DNA of 18,189 bases, taken from the NCBI GenBank assembly GCA_039180865.1, contig JBCDCZ010000060.1, positions 1 to 18,189 of the forward strand, written 5' to 3'. Shown piece by piece: positions 1 to 7,081 of the stretch. Below the pieces are notes generated by a model. The model had not been told where the DNA came from and did not search any database. It saw only the letters and a list, made by a program, of their open reading frames with translations. This DNA comes from JBCDCU01 sp039180865. GTDB lineage: Bacteria; Pseudomonadota; Alphaproteobacteria; Rhizobiales; JACESI01. Position numbers and translations under genes: made by a program. The first letter of the stretch is position 1. The number at the start of each line of letters is the position of its first letter.

Positions 1-134
1 AAGGATTCATTTGCAAGCAGTTCCGCTCAGATGGTAGTCGGAGAAAATCGCCTCACAATAACCCTTTAGCCAAGGCTTTCAACGCCGTGACCTTTGAAAC
101 CGGTCGAACTAAGCATTCCCACATAGAGACGGAA

Positions 135-1232
135 ATGACGCCGCCGCGCCGCATTCTCGCCCTTGAATCGAGCTGCGATGAGACCGCGGCAAGTGTAGTG
201 ATCTGGCATGGGGACCCGGTTCGTGACGGAGGCGGTGAGATAGCCTCCAACGTCGTAATCAGCCAAATCGATGAACATTCCGCATTCGGCGGAGTCGTCC
301 CTGAGATCGCGGCACGGGCCCACGTCAAAGTAATGGATCAGGTCGTTATGGCTGCGCTCATCGACGCAAACCTAGAACTGGACGAGGTGGACGCCATCGC
401 CGCGACGGCTGGTCCGGGCCTCAATGGCGGGCTTTTGGTTGCGGCAATGACGGCAAAGGCCATGGCCATCGCACTCAAAAAACCCTTCTACCCGATCAAC
501 CATCTCGAGGGCCACGCGCTGACCGCGCGGCTGACCGATGGCGTTGCGTTTCCCTATCTTCTTCTCTTGGTCTCGGGTGGTCACACGCAGATTTTGACAG
601 TTCGTGGCGTGGGCGATTACGAGCGCATGGCAACAACCATCGATGACGCGCTCGGCGAGGCTTTTGACAAAACGGCAAAACTGCTTGGCCTCGGTTTTCC
701 CGGCGGCCCAGCAGTGGAAAAGGCAGCAGGAGGCGGCAATCCAAAACGCTTCTCGTTTCCACACCCGCTCAAGGGAAAAGAGAGTTTAAACCTCTCACTT
801 TCCGGTCTGAAAACCGCGGTACGGATAAAGGCGCAAGACTCAGCTCCGCTGTCTGAGAGCGATGTTGCCGATCTCTGTGCTTCGTTTCAGGCTACCATTG
901 TCGAAATCCTGGAAGACCGGGTCTCACGCGCTATGGAACGTTTCATCGAAACTGAACAACCCGTCGAACCGACGCTGGTGATTGCCGGTGGTGTCGCTGC
1001 CAATCAGGCGATCAGAACGATGCTTGAGAGGCTCTCGGCTGAGCGCGGTTTCAGATTAGCTGCACCGCCACCGCGGCTTTGTACCGATAACGCCGCCATG
1101 ATCGGATGGGCCGCCGCCGAACGCATGGCTCTGGGAGAAGACGGGGATATGGATTTCATACCACGCCCTCGCTGGCCGCTCGATGAAACCCGGACGATCA
1201 TCGGCCACGGCAAACGCGGAGCGAAGGTATGA
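135..1232 (+). CDS. tsaD: tRNA N6-adenosine threonylcarbamoyltransferase TsaD
   Basis: TsaD (Gcp/YgjD/Kae1 family) transfers the threonylcarbamoyl group to A37 of tRNAs reading ANN codons, working in the cytoplasm with TsaB and TsaE. With the ATG at 135 the protein has 365 residues, close to the usual 340-365, and begins MTPPRRILALESSCDE, the typical family N-terminus. The metal-binding HLEGH motif is at about residues 123-127, a phosphate-binding SGGH near 147-150, and the C-terminal metal ligand Asp lies in CTDNAAM near 318. An in-frame start at 87 would add 16 residues unlike the family, so I prefer 135. The stop overlaps the gpsA start (ATGA), which indicates translational coupling. In related genomes hemC is often divergent just upstream; only about 130 bases are visible here and no hemC coding sequence can be shown. 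Confidence 0.96.
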   Translation: MTPPRRILALESSCDETAASVVIWHGDPVRDGGGEIASNVVISQIDEHSAFGGVVPEIAARAHVKVMDQVVMAALIDANLELDEVDAIAATAGPGLNGGLLVAAMTAKAMAIALKKPFYPINHLEGHALTARLTDGVAFPYLLLLVSGGHTQILTVRGVGDYERMATTIDDALGEAFDKTAKLLGLGFPGGPAVEKAAGGGNPKRFSFPHPLKGKESLNLSLSGLKTAVRIKAQDSAPLSESDVADLCASFQATIVEILEDRVSRAMERFIETEQPVEPTLVIAGGVAANQAIRTMLERLSAERGFRLAAPPPRLCTDNAAMIGWAAAERMALGEDGDMDFIPRPRWPLDETRTIIGHGKRGAKV

Positions 1233-2206
1233 GCGATATTGCGGTGATTGGCGGCGGCGCCTGGGGAACAGCCCTTGCAAGCGTTCTTGCCCGTGCTGGA
1301 CACCGCCCGATCCTTCTTATGCGTGACCCAACACGCGCAAGTGACATGAACGCGTCGGGAGAAAACCGCAAATATTTGCCAGGCATCAAGCTTCCACCGG
1401 AGATTCACGCAACTGCGCTCATGAGCGAGATTAAATCGGCCAGCAACGTTCTTGTCGTAACCCCTGCTCAAACTTTACGGGATGTGCTCATCAAGCACAG
1501 TGAATTTATCGGCCAGGAAACCCGCCTTATCCTGTGCTCGAAAGGTATCGAACAGGAGACTGGAAAGCGGGTGAGCGAAATCGCAGCCGAGACCTGCCCG
1601 GGGCGCCCACTTGCTATTTTATCCGGGCCGAGTTTCGCCGACGATGTGGCGCGTGGTCTTCCGACAGCAGTGACGCTCGCGGCGGAAACACTGGATGCGG
1701 CGATTTCGCTATGTGAGACCCTTTCTGCGTCCCATTTCCGGCTCTATGCCACCGATGACATTGCGGGTGCGGAACTTGGCGGGGCACTTAAAAACGTATT
1801 CGCGCTTGCCGTTGGCATGGCGCGCGGTCGTGGCCTTGGTGCAAGTGCGGAAGCGGCGCTGATCACCCGAGGCTTCGCGGAACTGCAGCGTCTCGCCCGC
1901 CACTTCGGAGCCCGTCCGGAAACGCTCACCGGCTTGTCCGGTCTCGGCGATCTGATCCTCACCTGCTCAAGCCCGCAATCGCGAAACTTTGCCTACGGCT
2001 TTGCGGTTGGCGAAGGACGCAACCTAAGCGGAATGAAGCTCGCAGAAGGGGTTCATACAGCCGGCATCGCAGCAGACCTTGCCAGAAAAGAAGGGATTGA
2101 TGCGCCCATCATGTCGGTGGTCCACGCTGTTTTAAGTGATAAGCTGAGCGTCGATGACGCTATTGCGGGTCTTTTGAAACGCCCGCTTAAAGCAGAAAGC
2201 ATGTGA
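1229..2206 (+). CDS. gpsA: NAD(P)+-dependent glycerol-3-phosphate dehydrogenase GpsA
   Basis: GpsA reduces dihydroxyacetone phosphate to sn-glycerol-3-phosphate, the backbone for phospholipid synthesis, in the cytoplasm. The 325-residue length is normal for the family. A Rossmann nucleotide-binding motif GGGAWG is at residues 8-13 directly after the first beta strand. The conserved CSKGIE (Lys105) and GALKN (Lys188, the catalytic-lysine motif) are present, followed by the family signature GLGDLILTCSS near 238-248 and EGVHTA near 273. The ATG overlaps the tsaD stop by four bases and the next gene starts one base after its TGA, so tsaD, gpsA and the exported-protein gene are probably one transcript. 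Nothing is truncated or unusual. Confidence 0.96.
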   Translation: MSDIAVIGGGAWGTALASVLARAGHRPILLMRDPTRASDMNASGENRKYLPGIKLPPEIHATALMSEIKSASNVLVVTPAQTLRDVLIKHSEFIGQETRLILCSKGIEQETGKRVSEIAAETCPGRPLAILSGPSFADDVARGLPTAVTLAAETLDAAISLCETLSASHFRLYATDDIAGAELGGALKNVFALAVGMARGRGLGASAEAALITRGFAELQRLARHFGARPETLTGLSGLGDLILTCSSPQSRNFAYGFAVGEGRNLSGMKLAEGVHTAGIAADLARKEGIDAPIMSVVHAVLSDKLSVDDAIAGLLKRPLKAESM

Positions 2207-2207
2207 G

Positions 2208-2852
2208 ATGAAGAATGTGCTGTCTGGCTGGGTTTTGTTGGCTAGCGTGATGCTCTGTGCATCAGCTGCGTTTAGCGCGGATCGTACGTCGCACTACACC
2301 AAACTCGATTTCGAACGGGACTGCAAACCACTCAACGACGTAGAGGCATCCGGCGACACAGAGCCCGATGTCGGGGGGACCTTTCGGTGCCAGGGATTTC
2401 GAGATTACCCGATCATCCTTAAAGTCGGCGATCTTCGCGAGAGTGTGCAATATGGCAAAATCCGTCAGGACTTGATCGATACTGCCTGGGAGAGTTTCGC
2501 CCAGTGGAATGTGCTCAACCCGACGACGGAATGGCGGGTTAAAGACGGCACGCCCATCGCGGCCATTCAACGCTTCTTCATCGAAAACCCTGATAGAGAC
2601 GGCAACGCGCCCGCAACGCAGGACCGCGGGCGGGTTCTTGTGGTCAGCCTGGTTGCCACAGAAGATAATAACGGCACAGGCTGCGTCGTCGGCTATGTTG
2701 ACGCGCGCGCGAACAAGAATGCCAATGTCTTGGCACGCGAACTGGCAGACACGGTGACACCCAACCATGATTGTTCCATTGAACCAGTCTTTCATGCGAA
2801 GCGCGGCCCGCTTTCAGGGACGCCAAGCCGTTCATTTCCCGCTTCCAATTAG
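2208..2852 (+). CDS. Exported protein of unknown function, co-operonic with gpsA
   Basis: I do not recognise this 214-residue protein as a named family. Its N-terminus is a clear Sec signal peptide: MKN, then a hydrophobic stretch at about residues 5-19, then an ASAAFSA-type cleavage region near residues 18-24. The mature part is soluble, without further membrane segments. It has four cysteines, near residues 39, 61, 159 and 189 (CKPL, FRCQGF, TGCVV, HDCS), which could form two disulfides in the periplasm. Acidic and asparagine-rich loops are common. It starts one base after the gpsA stop, so it is probably translated by coupling. Related rhizobial genomes often carry an uncharacterised gene at this place, but that is memory rather than a search. 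A periplasmic location is well supported; the function is not. Confidence 0.82.
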   Translation: MKNVLSGWVLLASVMLCASAAFSADRTSHYTKLDFERDCKPLNDVEASGDTEPDVGGTFRCQGFRDYPIILKVGDLRESVQYGKIRQDLIDTAWESFAQWNVLNPTTEWRVKDGTPIAAIQRFFIENPDRDGNAPATQDRGRVLVVSLVATEDNNGTGCVVGYVDARANKNANVLARELADTVTPNHDCSIEPVFHAKRGPLSGTPSRSFPASN

Positions 2853-2885
2853 CGGAAAGCGCGGGTAAACCGGCACAGTCTTAAA

Positions 2886-2902
2886 ACCAAGTTATGCTTG
2901 GT
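2886..2902 (+). terminator. Weak stem-loop between the exported-protein gene and the YciI-like gene
   Basis: ACCAAG (2886-2891) pairs with CTTGGT (2897-2902) around a five-base loop, followed by CTTTCCC. The 6-bp stem and the poor T-run make it a weak terminator or attenuator at best. It lies in the 78-base gap that separates the tsaD-gpsA group from the next gene. Confidence 0.3.
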
Positions 2903-2930
2903 CTTTCCCATTCTCAGCTAGGAGACGGCC

Positions 2931-3209
2931 ATGCTGTTTGCTTTCGTCGGTTATGACAAACCCAACTCCCTTGATCTTCGTATGGACAATCGTCCGGCCC
3001 ATGTTGAATGGCTGAAGACAAATCCGATCCCGATCACTGGGCCCCTTCTCGATGATGACGGCAATCCTTGCGGGTCGATTGTGATTTGCGAGGCGGAAAG
3101 CCTTGAGGAGGCGGCCAAAATCTTCGCAACGGACCCTTATGCAGAAGCAGGCCTGTTTGAAAAAACCGATCTTCGCCCATGGAAATGGGTGATTGGCGCG
3201 CCTGAATAG
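2931..3209 (+). CDS. YciI-like protein (YCII domain)
   Basis: This 92-residue protein covers one YCII domain (dimeric ferredoxin-like alpha/beta fold). Visible family marks are the early beta strand MLFAFVGYDK, RPAHVEWLK with the conserved histidine at residue 24, the GPLLDDDG...GSIVI hairpin around residues 38-52, and an SLEEAAKIFATDPY helix near 57-70 leading to the last strand. Some YCII proteins are small dehalogenases or epimerase-like enzymes, but most, including this type, have no proven reaction. A GGAG-type ribosome site precedes the ATG. In many alphaproteobacteria this gene follows gpsA and precedes the EVE-domain gene, as here. Family assignment is firm; substrate is unknown. Confidence 0.9.
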   Translation: MLFAFVGYDKPNSLDLRMDNRPAHVEWLKTNPIPITGPLLDDDGNPCGSIVICEAESLEEAAKIFATDPYAEAGLFEKTDLRPWKWVIGAPE

Positions 3210-3248
3210 GCGCAAAAACTAGAAAGACTGCACTATAGGGAGATCCGC

Positions 3249-3686
3249 ATGGCGTACTGGTTGTTCAAATCTGAACCGTTCAAATGGTCATGGGACCAGC
3301 AAAAGGCCGAAGGCGACAAAGGCGGTGAATGGGACGGCATCAGAAACTACCAGGCGCGCAACTTCATGCGGACGATGAAGCTTGGTGAAAAGGGCTTCTT
3401 CTACCATTCAAACGAAGGTCTCGAAATCGTCGGCATTATTGAGATCTCCGCTGAGTCCCATCCGGATTCGACGACCGATGATGAACGCTGGGACTGCGTT
3501 GATGTCCGCGCTGTTTGCGACATGCCGAAACCCGTGACACTGAAACAGGTGAAAACGACGGAAGCGCTCAGCGATATGTCATTGGTCACCTCGATGCGGC
3601 TTTCCGTTCAACCGGTGAAAGACGAGGAATGGGATATCGTTTGCCGCATGGGCGGGCTCGATCCAAAGACCCTAAAGCCGCTTTGA
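3249..3686 (+). CDS. EVE domain-containing protein
   Basis: This 145-residue protein is a single EVE domain, a PUA-like fold found in human THYN1 and in bacteria. EVE domains bind modified bases in an aromatic pocket, so roles in sensing modified DNA or RNA are discussed for the family. Visible marks are the opening MAYWLFKSEP, the WDGIRNYQARNFMR segment at about residues 28-42, GEKGFFYHS near 46-54, and IVGIIEI near 60-66. The gene follows the YciI-like gene by 39 bases and has an AGGGAGA ribosome site 6 bases before the ATG. It lies about 460 bases before a YcaQ-type DNA glycosylase, with one small gene between. The family call is firm, the ligand unknown. Confidence 0.93.
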   Translation: MAYWLFKSEPFKWSWDQQKAEGDKGGEWDGIRNYQARNFMRTMKLGEKGFFYHSNEGLEIVGIIEISAESHPDSTTDDERWDCVDVRAVCDMPKPVTLKQVKTTEALSDMSLVTSMRLSVQPVKDEEWDIVCRMGGLDPKTLKPL

Positions 3687-3799
3687 TCATCAACAGGTTT
3701 GATCGAACGATCACTGATCTTTGCTTTTTCAGCCTGACGGTCCGGTTATTGTGACACTCTCCTTCAGAGCATCCTCAGGAGTAGGAGTCACGTAACGAC

Positions 3800-4150
3800 A
3801 TGAACATCTACCACGCCTTCTTTGACCTTGAAAAAGGTCAGTCCGACCTTGATTTTGCCGAAGACTTGAAGGGGTTTCTGGATTACCTGACGGAGCGCGG
3901 CAAGATAGAAGGCTGGCGTTTGATGCGGCGTAAGCTCGGCCTTGGCCCGACCGGGATGGGAGAATTTCACCTTATGATCGAGACCCGCGATCTTGCACAA
4001 CTCGATGCGGCATTTGAAATGGCGAGCGAACGCACCGGTGAAATGGAAGACCGCCACGCCTCGGTTAATCAGAAAGTCTCAGGCATTACTTTCGCGCTTT
4101 ACCGAGACTTTCCGGACCCGCACCGAAAGCACGGCGAAGAAAAGTTCTGA
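3800..4150 (+). CDS. Conserved small alpha/beta protein, possibly DUF6614
   Basis: This 116-residue protein has no signal peptide or membrane segment. Predicted by eye, strand MNIYHAFFDL (1-10) is followed by a helix FAEDLKGFLDYLTERG (19-34), a strand region with EGWRLMRRKLG, GEFHLMIETRD (54-64), a helix LAQLDAAFEMASE and a last part with FALYRDFPDP. This pattern suggests a dimeric ferredoxin-like barrel. It resembles small alphaproteobacterial proteins that I believe are filed as DUF6614, but I cannot confirm that number. A CAGGAGTAGGAG ribosome region lies upstream. Its TGA overlaps the ATG of the glycosylase gene by one base, so the two are likely translationally coupled. Function unknown. 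Confidence 0.85.
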   Translation: MNIYHAFFDLEKGQSDLDFAEDLKGFLDYLTERGKIEGWRLMRRKLGLGPTGMGEFHLMIETRDLAQLDAAFEMASERTGEMEDRHASVNQKVSGITFALYRDFPDPHRKHGEEKF

Positions 4151-5361
4151 TGATGCTTCGCCTTAACGCGGATGACGCGCGCCGGACCATTCTCCACCTT
4201 CAGGCGCTGACGCGTCCTCAAAACCGCAGGCTCACCTCAACGGAACTGCACGACCTTATCGAGGCGCTTGGCTTCGTTCAAATCGACTCGATCCAATGGG
4301 TGGAACGCGCCCACCACATGATCCTGCATGCGCGCAATCAAACTTACCGGCCACAAGACCTTCATCGCCTAACGGAACGCGAGCAACTCCTGTTCGAAAA
4401 CTGGACGCATGACGCATCCTTCATCCCATCGTCCTTTTATCCATATTGGAAACACAAGTTTCGCCGGGAGGAAGCGCGGCTTCACGATAAATTCCACGAT
4501 TGGCAGGGTGCAGGATTTGTCGCCCATCTCGACGACCTTATGAGGCGCATCGAACAGGACGGGGCGTTGATGTCTCGTGATCTGGAACGCCCTGCTGGCA
4601 AGCAGGAGATGTGGCAGTGGCATGATGGAAAAGCGGCACTGGAATATCTCTGGCGCATCGGAAGACTGTCGATCCGAGAGCGCCGCAACTTCCAGAAAGT
4701 CTATGACCTGCCGGAACGCTGCTTAGGATCAGCTCCACTTGACGATAGCGTCGACCATGAAGCCTTCATCGATTGGGCGTGCAGACAGGCGCTCGATAGG
4801 CTTGGCTTTGGATCACCCGCAGACATTGCCCGCTTTTTTGATCTCGTAACCATCGACGAAGCGAAGCAATGGCTTGACCGTCAGGACGGACAAAGCGTGC
4901 GGGCCGTAATCGTCGCAGGAGCGGATCGGTCCGAGAAGGCTCTGTTTGCACGGCCGGATATCGAAGATGTCCGTGATGGTCTTCCCGCCCTACCGGACAA
5001 GGCACGTTTTTTATCCCCTTTCGATCCCGTTATCCGCGATCGCAAGCGCCTCCTCTGGCTTTGGGGCTTCGACTACAAGATCGAGATTTATGTGCCGGAA
5101 AAAAAACGCCGTTTCGGCTATTATATCTTTCCGATCCTGGACGGCACAAAGCTCGTTGGACGGATCGACATGCGCGCCGACCGAAAAGCAGATGCCCTTG
5201 TTGTCCGACGGATCTGGCTTGAAAAGGGCGTAAAGTTATCAGCCGGGCGCAGGCAGCGTTTCGAAACGGAATTGGCACGTCTCACGCGCTTCTGCGGTCT
5301 CTCGGAGACGGTTTGGGACGGGTCGGTTGAAGCCGGGCGAAGTGAAATTCAAGGGGGTTAA
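4150..5361 (+). CDS. ycaQ: YcaQ/AlkX-type DNA glycosylase (winged-helix, HTH_42 family)
   Basis: This 403-residue protein matches the HTH_42 family, whose E. coli member YcaQ (AlkX) is a DNA glycosylase that removes bulky N7-alkylguanine and unhooks interstrand crosslinks. The catalytic region of that subfamily is a Q-hydrophobic-D motif; here it is seen as VQIDSIQWVERAHHMIL, with Gln44 and Asp46 counted from the first Met (43 and 45 from the second). The C-terminal block LSPFDPVIRDR (about residues 288-298), with FDYKIEIYVP, GYYIFPILDG and LVGRIDMRADRKA after it, is also typical of YcaQ. The length is about that of the E. coli protein. The start is ATGATG directly on the stop of the preceding gene. 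The gene ends four bases before the DUF1761 gene. I am confident of family and motif; substrate range is inferred. Confidence 0.9.
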   Translation: MMLRLNADDARRTILHLQALTRPQNRRLTSTELHDLIEALGFVQIDSIQWVERAHHMILHARNQTYRPQDLHRLTEREQLLFENWTHDASFIPSSFYPYWKHKFRREEARLHDKFHDWQGAGFVAHLDDLMRRIEQDGALMSRDLERPAGKQEMWQWHDGKAALEYLWRIGRLSIRERRNFQKVYDLPERCLGSAPLDDSVDHEAFIDWACRQALDRLGFGSPADIARFFDLVTIDEAKQWLDRQDGQSVRAVIVAGADRSEKALFARPDIEDVRDGLPALPDKARFLSPFDPVIRDRKRLLWLWGFDYKIEIYVPEKKRRFGYYIFPILDGTKLVGRIDMRADRKADALVVRRIWLEKGVKLSAGRRQRFETELARLTRFCGLSETVWDGSVEAGRSEIQGG

Positions 5362-5364
5362 ACG

Positions 5365-5778
5365 ATGGAATTTGGCGGTATCAACTATCTCGCGGTGGCC
5401 GCGGCAGGCGCTGCCGGCTTCGTTACCGGGGCGATCTGGTACACCGCGCTCGGAAAAGCCTGGATGACAGCGGCAAGTCTCAGTGAAGAAGATGTTAAGC
5501 CCAAACCCATTCTGTTCATCACAGCGGCGGTCTGTCAGCTGATCATTGCGTGGGTTCTTGCCGGTCTCGTCGGTCACCTTGGCGAAGGCCAGGTCAATCT
5601 CAGAAACGGCCTCATCTCAGCGGCTTTTGTCTGGTTCGGATTCGTGCTCACGACCCAGATCGTCAATCATCGCTTCCAGGGACGACCGTGGTCCCTCACC
5701 GCGATCGATTGCGGCCACTGGCTTGCGGTTTTGCTCGTCCAGGGAGCCGTCATCGGATTGATCGGGGTCCGAAGTTAG
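5365..5778 (+). CDS. DUF1761 integral membrane protein
   Basis: This 137-residue protein matches the DUF1761 family. It has four hydrophobic segments at about residues 7-28, 49-70, 83-101 and 116-134. Family marks are AGAAGFVTGAIWYTALGKAWM near the first segment, with the conserved WY, the NLRNGL loop, and the final helix after IDCGHWLAVLL. No biochemical function is established for the family. It lies three bases after the glycosylase gene and has a GGGG ribosome region overlapping that gene's end. Its TAG overlaps the stop of the convergent rppH by four bases, which leaves no room for a terminator between the two genes. The family call is firm. Confidence 0.9.
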   Translation: MEFGGINYLAVAAAGAAGFVTGAIWYTALGKAWMTAASLSEEDVKPKPILFITAAVCQLIIAWVLAGLVGHLGEGQVNLRNGLISAAFVWFGFVLTTQIVNHRFQGRPWSLTAIDCGHWLAVLLVQGAVIGLIGVRS

Positions 5779-6293
5779 GCGAGCGTGCGGAAGGCTTCGA
5801 CGACCTGTTCGTAAACGGGCCGCTTAAAGGGAACGACAAGATCGGGCGCCTCGGAAAGCTCGCCCCAGCGCCATTCCGAAAATTCCGCAGGATGCACACC
5901 GCCGCCCGGTGAAAGCACATCAATCTCGCTGTCTTCGCCTTCAAAGCGAAATGCGAACCAGCGTTGCGTCTGGCCGCGATATTTGCCCTTGAGTGCGATC
6001 CCAAGCATCTCCTTTTGAAGATCGTAATTGAACCAGTCCGGTGCTTCACCCAACAGACTGATTGAAGAGACGTTGGTCTCCTCGAAGAGTTCGCGCTTGG
6101 CGGCCTCGAGCGGGTCCTCGCCCTTATCGATGCCTCCCTGCGGCCATTGCCACAAATGATCGGGCTCCCGGTGTTCCGGATCGGTTTTCCAGTTGCGCTT
6201 TCCAAGAAAGACCTGACCATCCCGATTAAAAAGAACCACACCGACACAGGGTCGATAGGGAAGATCATTATGGATAAGATTCTTTTTCGTCAC
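5775..6293 (-). CDS. rppH: RNA 5'-pyrophosphohydrolase RppH (Nudix)
   Basis: RppH removes pyrophosphate from triphosphorylated 5' ends of mRNA, which opens them to RNase E decay. In Bartonella the orthologue is called IalA. The 172-residue length suits alphaproteobacterial RppH. The N-terminus has DLPYRPCVGVVLFNRDGQVF, and the Nudix box runs GGIDKGE...RELFEETNV around residues 51-73. Its metal-binding glutamates are all present, but the glycine near the end of the box consensus (REUxEExGU) is asparagine here. WFAFRF, the later strand seen in RppH, follows near 111-116. The start codon is GTG at 6293; no in-frame ATG lies nearby. The gene lies 125 bases downstream of the effector cassette on the same strand, and could be transcribed from it or from its own promoter. 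Confidence 0.92.
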   Translation of the reverse strand: MTKKNLIHNDLPYRPCVGVVLFNRDGQVFLGKRNWKTDPEHREPDHLWQWPQGGIDKGEDPLEAAKRELFEETNVSSISLLGEAPDWFNYDLQKEMLGIALKGKYRGQTQRWFAFRFEGEDSEIDVLSPGGGVHPAEFSEWRWGELSEAPDLVVPFKRPVYEQVVEAFRTLA

Positions 6294-6314
6294 GGTAAAA
6301 CACCTGCCTCAAGC

Positions 6315-6355
6315 CAAGCGGCCGATCCCGAATTCGGAACCGACCGCTTGTTTTT
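6315..6355 (+). terminator. Rho-independent terminator-like hairpin reading on the + strand
   Basis: CAAGCGG (6315-6321) pairs with CCGCTTG (6344-6350), with a smaller inner palindrome CCGAATTCGG (6328-6337) in the loop, and is followed at once by TTTTT. The T-run lies on the + strand, opposite to the genes on either side, so the signal would stop transcripts coming rightward from the 135-5778 gene group. On the - strand the same stem has no T-run after it. Confidence 0.5.
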
Positions 6356-6418
6356 CAGCATCTTTCGCACCGTGTTTCAAGCGCGCAAGATGACGACTTC
6401 GCCATCTCCGGCGCGCCG

Positions 6419-6886
6419 CTAGAGCCGCATGATGACTGCATCACCGTCTTCGGGCGAAAGCGTTGACGATGATTGCGCCCCGGCACTCGGACCCGATGCA
6501 CCGAAAACCGCAATTTCTGCTTCGAGATCCGCAACGAACCGATCGAGCATGCCGGCAAATTGCGGATAGGAAAGGCCCTCAAGATACGCATCCGCCGATA
6601 AGACGAGAGTGCTTCCCTCATTCAATGACAGACGCGTCCGCCGCTCAACGAGAGACTGATTGCGCTCAAACGCCACCCACGGATCGAACCCTTCGGCGTC
6701 TAAATGCTCCGCAACAATCCCGAACACGAAGATCGCATCATTTGCTGGGCTGTATCCAAGAGCGATATCCAGCTTTCCGTCAAGACGGATCGGAATAAGG
6801 CCGTTTTCATCAAACGCAAGCCCTCTGACGCCCTGCTGGCTGGCAAACTCGGAAATCAGGTTTTCCGCACGTGCACTGAGGTTCAT
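6419..6886 (-). CDS. CesT-family type III secretion chaperone (second of the cassette)
   Basis: This 155-residue acidic protein has the layout of class I type III chaperones (CesT/SycE/DspF type), small dimers that hold an effector's N-terminal region in secretion-ready form in the cytoplasm. Visible marks are the first helix RAENLISEFASQQGV (6-20), the strand pair LAFDENGLIPIRLDGKLDIALGY (about 23-45) with the family's Leu-x-x-Asp-x-x-Gly spacing, a further strand AIFVFGIV (51-58), and, after the central part, LSLNEGSTLVLSADAYLEGLSYPQFAGML (near 87-115), followed by a helix LDRFVADLEAEI. A Ser/Gly-rich tail ends it. Its ATG overlaps the stop of the 65-residue gene by four bases. It shows no close likeness to the first chaperone of the cassette. 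CesT-fold chaperones are known almost only from type III systems, so the call carries weight even without a secretion apparatus in view. Confidence 0.78.
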   Translation of the reverse strand: MNLSARAENLISEFASQQGVRGLAFDENGLIPIRLDGKLDIALGYSPANDAIFVFGIVAEHLDAEGFDPWVAFERNQSLVERRTRLSLNEGSTLVLSADAYLEGLSYPQFAGMLDRFVADLEAEIAVFGASGPSAGAQSSSTLSPEDGDAVIMRL

Positions 6887-7080
6887 GACTGCCCTTCGCT
6901 CTTGTCTTGCGTTCCGTCCTCTTCCGTTGCTTCCCGCTGCGCTGCATCGGGATCAGCAGCCGACGACGTCATGCGGTCGACGAATCCCGGGCTGGCAATT
7001 CCTTTTGGTTTTTGTGCCATACGCTTGCGGGCAAGGTCTTCGGCGAACTTTTTCATTTCAGGTGAAACATCTCCGGTCAT
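6883..7080 (-). CDS. Small hydrophilic protein of unknown function inside the effector cassette
   Basis: I do not recognise this 65-residue protein. The start is set by a consensus AGGAGG (7087-7092) six bases before the ATG at 7080; an in-frame ATG at 7101 would lie inside the transferase gene, upstream of that ribosome site, and is less likely. The N-terminal half, with SPEMKKFAEDLARKRMAQKPKG, looks like a charged helix. The second half is rich in Asp, Glu, Gln, Ser and Ala and is probably disordered. It has no cysteine, signal peptide or membrane segment. It starts one base after the transferase stop, and its TGA overlaps the next chaperone's ATG, so it is almost certainly translated with them. 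It could be an accessory chaperone subunit, a regulator, a small secreted protein or an immunity-like partner; the sequence does not decide. Confidence 0.72.
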   Translation of the reverse strand: MTGDVSPEMKKFAEDLARKRMAQKPKGIASPGFVDRMTSSAADPDAAQREATEEDGTQDKSEGQS

Positions 7081-7081
7081 C

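Noticed and set aside
1..10. A possible leftward ATG at 10-8 that could be the start of a divergent hemC.
   Set aside because: Only three codons fit in the window and they show no recognisable HemC sequence.
3227..3239. The 13 bases CACTATAGGGAGA, identical to the 3' part of the T7 RNA polymerase promoter, ahead of the EVE-domain gene.
   Set aside because: The upstream half of the T7 promoter does not match, and the AGGGAGA part is simply the ribosome site at the right distance from the ATG. It is a chance likeness, not phage or vector sequence.
3687..3799. Repeated GATC motifs after the EVE-domain gene as a terminator or operator.
   Set aside because: Stems are only four to five base pairs with small loops, and no T-run is correctly placed.
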